In this document: in pieces, positions 6,802 through 14,053 of the stretch
Layout of the letters: each line of letters begins with the position of its first letter
How positions within the stretch are numbered: the first letter of the stretch is position 1
Source: a virus
Reading direction: 5' to 3' (one strand)
Virus record (IMG/VR): IMGVR_UViG_3300025141_000854
Span: 1 to 22,350 of that record
DNA length: 22,350 bases
The notes under the pieces: model-generated
Seen by the model: the letters and a program-made list of their open reading frames with translations, nothing else
What the model was told of the DNA's origin: nothing
The model's database searches: none
Translations under genes and position numbers: made by a program

Positions 6802-7305
6802 TTAAATTACCTTTATTCCATTTTGTTTAATTTCTGTCATACATACACTCGCCTTAAGGCGAGGATCGGCTTTTGGTTTCGGATCGAAATAGTCCTTTCT
6901 AAGTTGTGGTAAAACTATATCATATACTTGATCGCCTGTCAAGTACCAAGACTCTTCAAGTTTGCCAGTTTTGGCACAAAATCTGTCAAAATAGTGCCGC
7001 TTCATATCCTTGACTTTTCTCTTGGTGTATTCTACTTGTTCATTCCATGTGTTTTTATTGGACTGACCCGTATATGCGCCCTTAATATTGTTACTAATGG
7101 TAGATTTTCTCTCGGCCGGCTGGAGTTGGGCGCCCTCCATGTAATAACAATCGGGTCCAGACTTTTCCTTGCGTGCAATACAGCCTGTCTGGATAGATGC
7201 TATTACTTCTCGTAATTTACGTGGATCTGTCGGTAAACCACGTTCCGTCAATAGTGTAGTAAGATCAATATACAAACCAACAAGTTTAAGATCATCAGCA
7301 GTCAT
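6802..7305 (-). CDS. Putative PD-(D/E)XK endonuclease, restriction-enzyme-like
   Basis: This 167-aa protein carries SGPDCYY with Pro51-Asp52, and twelve residues later ERKS with Glu65-x-Lys67. This is the spacing and form of the PD-(D/E)XK nuclease active site, where the acidic residues bind Mg2+ and the Lys assists hydrolysis. The following region (GAYTGQSNKNTWNEQVEYTK) and the DPRLKASVCMTEI-like C-terminus remind me of small type II restriction-like enzymes, but this is memory of a pattern and not a database match. A helical N-terminus (1-45) precedes the core. The gene overlaps dUTPase by ATGA, with AGGGAG six bases upstream, and the HNH gene starts two bases after its stop. The block of nucleases and methylases supports a DNA-cleavage role. 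A phage recombination or repair nuclease is the main alternative. Confidence 0.65.
   Translation of the reverse strand: MTADDLKLVGLYIDLTTLLTERGLPTDPRKLREVIASIQTGCIARKEKSGPDCYYMEGAQLQPAERKSTISNNIKGAYTGQSNKNTWNEQVEYTKRKVKDMKRHYFDRFCAKTGKLEESWYLTGDQVYDIVLPQLRKDYFDPKPKADPRLKASVCMTEIKQNGIKVI
6914..6942 (-). promoter_or_regulatory. Possible internal promoter upstream of the HNH gene
   Basis: Inside the nuclease coding region the minus strand reads TTGACA (6937-6942), a 17-base spacer, then TATAGT (6914-6919). A start near 6907 would give an mRNA with about 107 bases before the HNH start codon. It may be chance, because the bases also encode LTGDQVYDIV. Confidence 0.35.
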
Positions 7306-7760
7306 CCCGTACTCCCTAGTGCGCCATCACCCCTGTCGCTGATGGTCATTGGATATTCATTATAGAGTGTCTCTGCGGCTGTCTCTTGCGGTCGAAAATG
7401 AACCACAGGGGTCAGCACCAGTTGTGCAATTTTTGTGCCGTTCTCAACATATTCTGTGGTTGAGCCGATGTTGTGAAGGTTAATAAAGACCTCGCCTTCA
7501 TAACCTGAATCAATTACGCAGGCTCCTACAACCAAGCTTCTCTTCGCGGCCATTCCTGACCGGTTTTTTACCTCAAGCATATAGCCATGTGGCACTTCAA
7601 ACTTCAAGCCAGTTGGGAAGATTTTGCTATCTCCCGGCTGCATCCGCCAGTGAGCGGTGGTCATATCGGGGCAAAAGTATACATCGAGTCCTGCGTCCGA
7701 AGGGTTTGCGCGAGTTGGGGTCGTAACCCCTTCCCGCACTTTAGAATATCGTATAATCAT
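7302..7760 (-). CDS. dut: dUTP diphosphatase (dUTPase)
   Basis: This 152-aa protein is the usual length of the homotrimeric dUTPase and has all five motifs: SDAGLDVYF (21-29), NRSGMAAKR (66-74), CVIDSGYEGEV (81-91, with catalytic Asp84 and uracil-contacting Tyr87), NGTKIAQLVL (107-116) and RGDGALGSTG at the C-terminus. It hydrolyses dUTP to dUMP and pyrophosphate, keeping uracil out of DNA and feeding thymidylate synthesis. In motif 5 the usual Phe that stacks on the uracil is replaced by Leu (GALGS in place of GGFGS). The start overlaps the preceding gene by ATGA and the end overlaps the nuclease gene by ATGA, placing it firmly in the operon. Confidence 0.95.
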   Translation of the reverse strand: MIIRYSKVREGVTTPTRANPSDAGLDVYFCPDMTTAHWRMQPGDSKIFPTGLKFEVPHGYMLEVKNRSGMAAKRSLVVGACVIDSGYEGEVFINLHNIGSTTEYVENGTKIAQLVLTPVVHFRPQETAAETLYNEYPMTISDRGDGALGSTG

Positions 7761-8011
7761 GGGGTGTTGTTGCCTCCGCTAATCATTTCAAAGTTCTCCA
7801 CCACTTCATCGATGTTAAACTTACCCTTGTAAAGCCGATAGGCTTTTACTGCTGCTCGAATTTCGTCGGTATTCAACCAACTGTTCTCGCGGTACTCTGA
7901 CCGCAGGTCGCGACGTTGATCCTTATAGGGTTCCATCGCCTCTTCAATTGCTGCCAATGAGCGAATATACTCCTTGACATACTTTTTCTTTTCTTCGTGT
8001 GAATTGGCCAC
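7757..8011 (-). CDS. Small helical protein, possibly DUF2312/GapR-like
   Basis: The likely product is 84 aa, from GTG at 8009-8011. This start is four bases after a strong AGGAGG (8016-8021), whereas an upstream in-frame TTG at 8044 overlaps the promoter region and is rejected. The protein is helical and charged: a first helix rich in Glu/Lys, a middle part (EPYKDQRRDLRSEYRENSW) and a final helix (TDEIRAAVKAYRLYK). The helix pair followed by an LRK-like tail recalls DUF2312/GapR-type DNA-binding proteins, but the similarity is only in layout. A promoter directly precedes it, and it is the first gene of the dUTPase-nuclease-methylase operon. Its place could suit a regulator or a nucleoid-type protein. 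Confidence 0.7.
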   Translation of the reverse strand: MANSHEEKKKYVKEYIRSLAAIEEAMEPYKDQRRDLRSEYRENSWLNTDEIRAAVKAYRLYKGKFNIDEVVENFEMISGGNNTP

Positions 8012-8034
8012 ACTGCCTCCTTTGTTACTTATAT

Positions 8035-8063
8035 AATATAACAAATTCTAGAGGGAATGTCAA
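8035..8063 (-). promoter_or_regulatory. Sigma70-type promoter for the dUTPase/nuclease/methylase operon
   Basis: Minus strand: TTGACA (8058-8063), 17-base spacer ending TGT, then TATATT (8035-8040). The expected start near 8028 gives a short leader that contains AGGAGG. It lies five bases from the stop of the 50-aa gene; no hairpin is seen here. The TGT-TATATT junction recurs at 19921-19974. Confidence 0.78.
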
Positions 8064-8067
8064 GCGT

Positions 8068-8220
8068 TTATTTGCCTTGACCCCGATATTTTTTCTTGTA
8101 TCTCTTGCCGCCGCCATTTGGGCCGGGACTACCATATTTCGTATTGGTAGATTGTCCATTATACGTTCGTTTCGGCCTCTTTACTGCCGTTTTATTCTTA
8201 GTGTGTTTGCTAGATGCCAT
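8068..8220 (-). CDS. 50-aa basic protein of unknown function
   Basis: A short frame from ATG at 8218-8220 to TAA at 8068-8070 encodes 50 residues. It is very rich in Lys, Arg, Gly and Asn, with almost no acidic residues; its start reads MASSKHTKNKTAVKRPKRTY and its end YKKKYRGQGK. A good AGGAG site lies five bases upstream, overlapping the end of the ClpP-like gene. The composition suggests a nucleic-acid-binding or packaging-type peptide, or a ribosome-associated one; no family is recognised. It fills the space between the ClpP-like gene and the next promoter, which would otherwise be about 165 bases of empty sequence in a genome with almost none. Confidence comes from the ribosome site and the packing, not from homology. 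Confidence 0.7.
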   Translation of the reverse strand: MASSKHTKNKTAVKRPKRTYNGQSTNTKYGSPGPNGGGKRYKKKYRGQGK

Positions 8221-8228
8221 TTTTACTC

Positions 8229-8834
8229 CTATTTAAAGTCAAATTTAACTGTAGCTTCAATTTTCAAGTGTGGGACGTGAAGATGATTTGCAAGATTGTG
8301 CTTCAAACACTCGTCAGATTCTAGGAACCAATCTGCGTGTCCTTTTTCATGAATAATATCTAAAAAATAATCTTCGTGATGGCCACAATTTTTTGCCATC
8401 ATCTTATAAACTTTTTGGTTGAGCCGCTCCGTTTCTTCTGCATCGGCTTTAACCTCTTCTACTTTTCCAATAGTCATTGACGAGACATCATGAATCATCA
8501 AGGTAGCGTCTGGGTCCATATAGCGCATACCTTCTTTACCAAAGCTAAAAAGGAGCGCACCACATGACATGGCCTTTCCTTGAACTATTGTAGCAACTGA
8601 AATGCGAGAATGTCTTATGTCAGAAATCATTGACATCAAACTATATACTTGCCCTCCATAGCTATCTATAATTATAGGGACCACCGGTTGGCCTGTGTTT
8701 TGGGCTTTGCTCATTTTGTCCGAAAACTCTTTTGCGGACGCTTCATCAAATTTTTTGACGCGGATAACAATCGGAAGATCGTCAATGAGTTCTTTATCTT
8801 TCAATAAAGGACTAAAATTTTTAATAACATTCAT
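8229..8834 (-). CDS. ClpP-like serine protease (S14 family), triad intact
   Basis: This 201-aa protein has the ClpP fold, with IIIDSYGGQVYSLMSMI (about 54-70), nucleophile GKAMSCG (Ser90), LMIHDVS (His115) and ADWFLES (Asp168), the last aligned with RDRFLSA of E. coli ClpP. The triad is therefore complete, in contrast to the paralogue at 68-724. ClpP enzymes are self-compartmentalised peptidases in the cytoplasm; a phage copy might remodel host proteolysis, process virion proteins or pair with the other copy. A C-terminal tail (about 187-201) extends past the core. The ribosome binding site is weak. The stop lies 8 bases before the start of the 50-aa gene. Confidence 0.87.
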   Translation of the reverse strand: MNVIKNFSPLLKDKELIDDLPIVIRVKKFDEASAKEFSDKMSKAQNTGQPVVPIIIDSYGGQVYSLMSMISDIRHSRISVATIVQGKAMSCGALLFSFGKEGMRYMDPDATLMIHDVSSMTIGKVEEVKADAEETERLNQKVYKMMAKNCGHHEDYFLDIIHEKGHADWFLESDECLKHNLANHLHVPHLKIEATVKFDFK

Positions 8835-8842
8835 ATTATTAA

Positions 8843-11800
8843 CTAGCCCAATAGCCTGAAAGTTCTACCAATTGCATAGGTAGAAAACCCCCATTGCTCA
8901 TCATACTTTAATCTTGCCATATAAGGTCGGTTCAAGAAGATCGCGTCTTTCTCTGGTTTAACGCCCCAGCAGCGGATTTTGGTCAACTCGTTATTAGAAT
9001 CAATTGTCTCCACAATCCAATAAAGTTTTCCATTTTTTGTTTTCTTCGGAATAATCTTGCGCGGAATAAACCAGCACACTTCCAAATCGGTATCAAATTC
9101 AGAAATGGGAGGAATAAATTTCTCTTGGAGTTTCTCCACCGTTTCTGTTTTAATGACAAGGTTAATCGGGAAGACTCCTGTAAGCTCTGTCTTAAATTGA
9201 ATGATCTCTTCTTCGGTGAAATCGCCTTCGGGCCGATACAGTTCCAGATTCTCTCGAAACTTCTTTAAGTTCTTCGGACGCTCGACCACACAAGCTGACC
9301 AAAAATGCTTTCGACCAGTGAATCTGTCATCCATGATGTTGTCCAGGGCTCCTCCACGACATAGCGCGTCGAGGGCTTTCTTGTTGAATTTGCTATAAGA
9401 TATTTCTTCTCTAAACAGAAGATCTTCTGCGTTCTTAAAAGGTCGATGCTCAAGAATCTGTTCAATCGCTGACATACCTAGACCCTTAATGGAAGTGAGC
9501 GGCTGAATAAGCGTTTTGCCATCTTTGCTAATCTCCCACACGGTTCCAGATTTGTTGATGTCTAACGGAGCGATCTTGAAGCCATACTTCTTGGCGATGT
9601 TGATTGCCTTTTCTTTTCTCGTCTCGGGCTCTTTGTCCAAGAAGGCGGCCATCCACTCAGAAGGATAATAATTCCACAGCCACGCGCACTGGTAAGAGAT
9701 AATGCTGTAGGACACTGCATGCGACTTATTGAAGCCGTATCCAGAGAAATACTCAAACTTATCCCACAAGGCCTCTGCCTTGTCTCTATCGATTCCCTTA
9801 GCTGCGCAGCCGTCTACAAACTTAACTCTAAGTTTGGTTTTGATTCCGCCTTTACCAGTTCCCTTTTTAGTGAGAATCTTGCGCAAGAGGTTGCCCTCGT
9901 CAAGAGTAAGGCCACCGAGCCTGTGAGCCAACAATGCAATCTGTTCCTGAAAAATCAAGAACCCAAAGGTCTCTCCGGTAATCTCTTGGGACTCTTCGGA
10001 AAGATACGATACATATTGGGGATGGTTCTTTGCTTCCATATAATCTGCATCGACGCCAGCCGACAAAGGGCCGGGACGAAAGATGGAAGTTACGGCTGAA
10101 ATATCAATGATATTGCGTGGTTGTGCTTTTGTACAAAAGCTTTGCGCGCCTTGTTCTGTAAACTGAAATACACCAGCCCACTTGCCTTGATGGAAAATGT
10201 TTTCATACACCGCTTGGTCATCAAAATCGATTACATCTGGATGTATATTCTCATTGTAATACTTGAGAACATCTTCAAAGGTTGGGTCTTCGACTCCATG
10301 GTGACGACGCAAGATATGCTCAATGCACCCTTCCATCATCTTCAAGGTAGACAGTCCCAATAGATCAAACTTAATGAAGCCCATGGGCTCTAGATGTCGA
10401 ACGTTCTGACCTTCGGCCCACGGCGCTTGACGCACCCCACCCGAATTAATGAGAGGCATTGACTGATCCAAATCCTCGGCAATCACCACCCCGCCGGCGT
10501 GACGCGAACAGGAGCGTACCTGTCCTACAAGGCCCTCAACGCGTGCCTTGACTTCTGGATACTTTTGAAGAAAGCTTTGGAGGGTAACAGAATATTCCAT
10601 CACCTCTTCCCACGTCGGTGCATACACGCCGGCTTTAATACCGTGCTTCTTCTTAGCTTCGGGCGTTGCTTCTCGAATCATCACACTAGTGACGTTGTTA
10701 ACCTCTGTAAAGGGGATACCATAAAGCTTTGAGATGTCTTTGATTAGAGATCTCAACTGCAATGTATTCCAATTGGAGATCGGGGCTACGCAATCTTCAC
10801 CCCACATCTGAACCAACCTCTCTTTAAGCTCCATACTATCAGATACATCATAATCAATATCGGGATAGTCGGTTGCGTCCGAGCGCAGAAACCGTGAGAA
10901 TAGCAGCCCATACTTAATGGGATCTACCTGCGTAATGCCCAGCGTGTAGGCTACCAGGGAACCAGCGGCCGAGCCCCGGCCAGGGCCAGCAAGCATCTGC
11001 TTGGTGGCTTCGTCTGCAATTGCTTTCATTGTCAGGAAATACTTGGAAAATCCGCGGTCATCAATTACATCTAGTTCTTTCTTTAATCTCGCGAGATACT
11101 CTTTGTTATCATGGAGGCCGCGTTCACGCAAACCTTCCAAGGCGTAGTTTACCAGCGCTTGCGTAGCAGTGGTGCCGGCAGGCACAACAAAATCAGGAAG
11201 GCGCACGGTTGTATCTGGAAAGAAACTTTCAATGCGGTCGTGGGCAATATGGTATGTCTCGGTAATGCTATTCATTACCAAGTCATCATTATACTCAAAG
11301 CCCGTGCTCAGACAATAATCTTGATAGCTTTTCCACATTTGGTCGCCGTTCTTGGGATACAGTTCGTATCCAATCTCCTCTACACCCTCGGGGAATTCCG
11401 CGCCCTCACCCCAGGATGGAGTTCCTTTCCCGAGCCAACCCAGGCGCTTGTATAGCTCTCTATCCTTCCATGCAGTCTGGTTCGGGTAGTGACTGTCGGC
11501 TGTGGAAATCAGCTTCATATTAAACTCTTCAGAAATCTGAATGATGAGCTGGTTAAGTTCGTGCTGCTCTTTAATATTGTTCCACTGTAGCTCTCCATAC
11601 CAGCGATCTCCGAAGACCGCTTGCATGCGGCGCGTAGTCTCGCGCATGTCATCGAGGGCCGCTTCACGGTCAACACCGGTACGGTTGCCCTCGTCATCAT
11701 ACGTGCCATTCTCCCAGTAGTTTCCGGCATAGACTCCACCGAGACATGCGGAGGCAGCGATGATTCCCTCGTTATATTTCTCAAGCAGCGCATAGTCCAT

Positions 11801-12283
11801 GCGAGGATAACGATAGAAGTTTTCACTCTTATAGCTCTCGGATACCAATTTGAAAAGGTTGTTAAGCCCTGTTTGGTTCTGGGCCAAAAGAATGAGGTGG
11901 CGTCTGCGGCGTAAAATATCTTGTACGCGCTTGCTGTCAGTTTCGTCTTCTACGGTTGCGCCTGACGCTGCGTCTTTCTTGGCGCTTCTCGCGCGTTTCT
12001 TGTCAGCCATCGCTGTGTCGTATTCTTCGCGCCATTCGTCAATGGAGGGAATGAAGTAAGCTTCGACTCCAAAAATAGGTTTGAAGTCTCTCCCGCCTGC
12101 CTGCATCTTTTTGGCGTGCAATACCTGATATGCTAGACCGTTCATATTGCCGTGGTCAGTGAGTGCTAATGCATCACTGCCATTCTCATATGCAAAGTCC
12201 ATGTGTGCTTGCGGATAGCCAATGGCATCAAACAGCGATCCCGCTACGCTGTGGGCGTGAAGCCCTACGAATTTAATCGTCAT
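8843..12283 (-). CDS. dnaE: DNA polymerase III alpha subunit (DnaE type)
   Basis: The 1146-aa protein is nearly as long as E. coli DnaE (1160 aa) and is the phage replicative polymerase candidate. The PHP domain comes first, with HAHS (His9, His11), LALTDHGNM (Asp43, His44) and STADSHYP; many metal ligands remain, so PHP exonuclease activity is possible. The C-family palm shows GPGRGSAAGS, PDIDYDVSD (Asp475 and Asp477 as catalytic acids) and FIKFDLLGL (Asp640). Then come RPGPLSAG, IFQEQIALL and SHAVSYSIISYQ, helix-hairpin-helix and a C-terminal OB-like domain (about 1040-1146). Clamp and loader genes are not in the window, so it may use host factors or genes elsewhere. ATG at 12281-12283 overlaps the previous gene by 11 bases; GAGGG (12292-12296) precedes it. 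Confidence 0.97.
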   Translation of the reverse strand: MTIKFVGLHAHSVAGSLFDAIGYPQAHMDFAYENGSDALALTDHGNMNGLAYQVLHAKKMQAGGRDFKPIFGVEAYFIPSIDEWREEYDTAMADKKRARSAKKDAASGATVEDETDSKRVQDILRRRRHLILLAQNQTGLNNLFKLVSESYKSENFYRYPRMDYALLEKYNEGIIAASACLGGVYAGNYWENGTYDDEGNRTGVDREAALDDMRETTRRMQAVFGDRWYGELQWNNIKEQHELNQLIIQISEEFNMKLISTADSHYPNQTAWKDRELYKRLGWLGKGTPSWGEGAEFPEGVEEIGYELYPKNGDQMWKSYQDYCLSTGFEYNDDLVMNSITETYHIAHDRIESFFPDTTVRLPDFVVPAGTTATQALVNYALEGLRERGLHDNKEYLARLKKELDVIDDRGFSKYFLTMKAIADEATKQMLAGPGRGSAAGSLVAYTLGITQVDPIKYGLLFSRFLRSDATDYPDIDYDVSDSMELKERLVQMWGEDCVAPISNWNTLQLRSLIKDISKLYGIPFTEVNNVTSVMIREATPEAKKKHGIKAGVYAPTWEEVMEYSVTLQSFLQKYPEVKARVEGLVGQVRSCSRHAGGVVIAEDLDQSMPLINSGGVRQAPWAEGQNVRHLEPMGFIKFDLLGLSTLKMMEGCIEHILRRHHGVEDPTFEDVLKYYNENIHPDVIDFDDQAVYENIFHQGKWAGVFQFTEQGAQSFCTKAQPRNIIDISAVTSIFRPGPLSAGVDADYMEAKNHPQYVSYLSEESQEITGETFGFLIFQEQIALLAHRLGGLTLDEGNLLRKILTKKGTGKGGIKTKLRVKFVDGCAAKGIDRDKAEALWDKFEYFSGYGFNKSHAVSYSIISYQCAWLWNYYPSEWMAAFLDKEPETRKEKAINIAKKYGFKIAPLDINKSGTVWEISKDGKTLIQPLTSIKGLGMSAIEQILEHRPFKNAEDLLFREEISYSKFNKKALDALCRGGALDNIMDDRFTGRKHFWSACVVERPKNLKKFRENLELYRPEGDFTEEEIIQFKTELTGVFPINLVIKTETVEKLQEKFIPPISEFDTDLEVCWFIPRKIIPKKTKNGKLYWIVETIDSNNELTKIRCWGVKPEKDAIFLNRPYMARLKYDEQWGFSTYAIGRTFRLLG

Positions 12284-13175
12284 TTAGTTTTCCCTCTCTA
12301 TATACTAATTTAACATGTTTATGGGCTTTAGTCAAGTTATTTGACGGTTTTTGTATAAAATTTTCAGAACCCATAAATAGTTGATATTCTTGCCATTTTG
12401 AGATATCATAGTACCAGTCAAGCTCTTCTTTGTGAGCATTCGTCTCGTTAATTTTTTGAAAGACTGTATCGAAGTCAAATTGGCGTGCTGACCACCTTTC
12501 ATTAAGTGGCAATTTTTTTTGGGGGTATTTTTCTTCGGGGCCTGGGTTAATAAACTCACGAGTGGTAGTTTTGTTGATATGTCTGCGACACTGTATGTAG
12601 TCTTCTCCAAACATTGTAAAGGCAAGCGGTACATTATCTTTAACAGTTTTGCCATTATGCGTTAAAAAAAAGTTATTTTCAAAATCTGAAATTTTGGGCC
12701 GCAAATTTCTTAGCGAATATACATTATAGGCACTCATTGGAAATGTCACAAAATACTTGTGTGGAATCACCCAGTGGGAGATAATGTTTGCTACCCTCCA
12801 CGCTGAATTTACGCCATGCAAAGCTGACCACCCGTAGGAGTCTCGCCGGTCTCGGTCTTTGGGATGAACTGGCACGTAGTATATAGGTATTTCCTTGCGC
12901 TGTTCACTCGGAAAGATAGCATGTTTTCGCGAATAATATACAGGGTCATAGGCCCACTCTCCTATCACTTTTTTTATGATGGGCGCAAGGTCATCATTGG
13001 CGACAATCCAAATGGTTTGACAGCCTGCGATAGCGCACTCAAAGACTGCTTTTTGAATGGCCGTAAAGCCAGGATCTACTGGGAGTAGGCACTCTGGTGT
13101 GGTCAAATCAAAATCTGTATGTAAATTGGCTAGTGGTATAATACCGGCAAGATGTATGTGTCTCCCATCACTCAT
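12273..13175 (-). CDS. Putative nucleotidyltransferase-like protein of the GT-A type
   Basis: The N-terminus of this 300-aa protein has IHLAGIIPLANL (about 7-18), then LLPVDPGFTAIQKAVFECAIAGC and IWIVANDD. This looks like the start of a nucleotidyltransferase/GT-A fold: a Gly/Pro loop, a stated target site, then a strand ending in acidic residues. The later part (IPIYYVPVHPKDRDRRDSYG, and FPMSAYNVY) resembles phage proteins I have seen without clear function. The canonical GxGTRxxP loop is missing (AGIIPLANL stands there), so catalytic activity is uncertain. Its start overlaps the Rossmann-like gene by ATGA, suggesting the two work as a pair. Sugar-nucleotide or surface decoration and nucleotide activation are both possible; neither is shown. 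Confidence 0.6.
   Translation of the reverse strand: MSDGRHIHLAGIIPLANLHTDFDLTTPECLLPVDPGFTAIQKAVFECAIAGCQTIWIVANDDLAPIIKKVIGEWAYDPVYYSRKHAIFPSEQRKEIPIYYVPVHPKDRDRRDSYGWSALHGVNSAWRVANIISHWVIPHKYFVTFPMSAYNVYSLRNLRPKISDFENNFFLTHNGKTVKDNVPLAFTMFGEDYIQCRRHINKTTTREFINPGPEEKYPQKKLPLNERWSARQFDFDTVFQKINETNAHKEELDWYYDISKWQEYQLFMGSENFIQKPSNNLTKAHKHVKLVYREGKLNDD
12307..12335 (-). promoter_or_regulatory. Promoter for dnaE inside the end of the upstream gene
   Basis: Minus strand: TTGACT (12330-12335), 17-base spacer ending TGT, TAAATT (12307-12312). A start near 12300 leaves a leader of about 17 bases containing GAGGG before the dnaE ATG. It shares the TGT-TAWATT junction with the promoters at 8035 and 19946. 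Confidence 0.6.
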
Positions 13176-14053
13176 AAGTTTTCTAAAAGTCTATGATATC
13201 CCATACAAGCCGATGATAAATCTTTGAGTAGATCTTCTTCTTTAATCTCCGGAGTTTCGATAGTCTCGACGGATGACTGTGGGCGCGCCAGTTCCTTGCG
13301 TCTCTCGCGGCCAATGATAGTCGTTCTAAATTTGTAATATTTTGGCACCCCCGTAGGCGAATAACCATTAAACAACCCCTTCATTCCTCGGCTTTCCATT
13401 TCAGCTACCATCTTAAATCTCGCCATGGTTTGCGAGTAGTCAAAATCTAATAACTCTGTTTCTGTTAGCCTGGAAACAAGACAAGCATCCTTGACAGGAG
13501 AAGCCCCATCAATGCGATCTGTAGGGTAAAACCAGATTTGCTTAACGAATTCATCCGCTGTCTCAATGAAATCGATTTCATGTTTCCCTCCTCGATTGAA
13601 TGCTATCCAATCATAACACATATATGTGGGGTTGGCAACTATTTTTTCTTCAGTGAGGCCAGTGCAATTGTCATCACCAAAATAATAAGCTTTTTCAAAT
13701 TTGATCTCAGCTATTTTTGAATACTCGTTGGAACACACTAAAGTTTCTCCCGTGTATCTCATGCTTTCACACAGATCGCTTAACGGCATTTGTCCTTCGA
13801 GCGACAGAAGAAACAAGAGCCTTTCCCAAAGTAATTCTTTAGCAGTTCCAACGTTAATGTTTTGATTGTGCGTGACGAGAGAGCGAGAAACATTCTCCAA
13901 ACGCACACACGAAAGATCCCACGAGGGCTCTAAATAATCAAATCTAAAAGGTCGACGTGGTACTGTGAAAAAAATGGGCAATTTGTTATGGAAGGCATAC
14001 AAAACAGCCGTTAAATTGCTACCAATTACTACGTCGCCGTATTCAAGAATCAT
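13172..14053 (-). CDS. Unidentified protein with Rossmann-like N-terminus
   Basis: The preferred start (ATG 14051-14053) gives 293 aa. Residues 1-22 run MILEYGDVVIGSNLTAVLYA, a strand, Gly-rich turn and helix that look like the start of a dinucleotide-binding (FAD/NAD) or SAM-type Rossmann fold, although a classic GxGxxG is not present (GSNLTA stands there). The rest has many aromatic and acidic residues and a C-terminal charged tail. No family is assigned. The first ATG overlaps the endolysin end, with GAGG immediately upstream, so its ribosome site is not ideal; a start at 14086 would overlap more. It is coupled to the downstream nucleotidyltransferase-like gene (ATGA), which supports a shared pathway. 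Confidence 0.6.
   Translation of the reverse strand: MILEYGDVVIGSNLTAVLYAFHNKLPIFFTVPRRPFRFDYLEPSWDLSCVRLENVSRSLVTHNQNINVGTAKELLWERLLFLLSLEGQMPLSDLCESMRYTGETLVCSNEYSKIAEIKFEKAYYFGDDNCTGLTEEKIVANPTYMCYDWIAFNRGGKHEIDFIETADEFVKQIWFYPTDRIDGASPVKDACLVSRLTETELLDFDYSQTMARFKMVAEMESRGMKGLFNGYSPTGVPKYYKFRTTIIGRERRKELARPQSSVETIETPEIKEEDLLKDLSSACMGYHRLLENL

Noticed and set aside
9719-10099. Long plus-strand open frame opposite dnaE
   Set aside because: It lies wholly antisense to conserved DNA polymerase sequence, shows no recognisable motif and has no supporting start signals.
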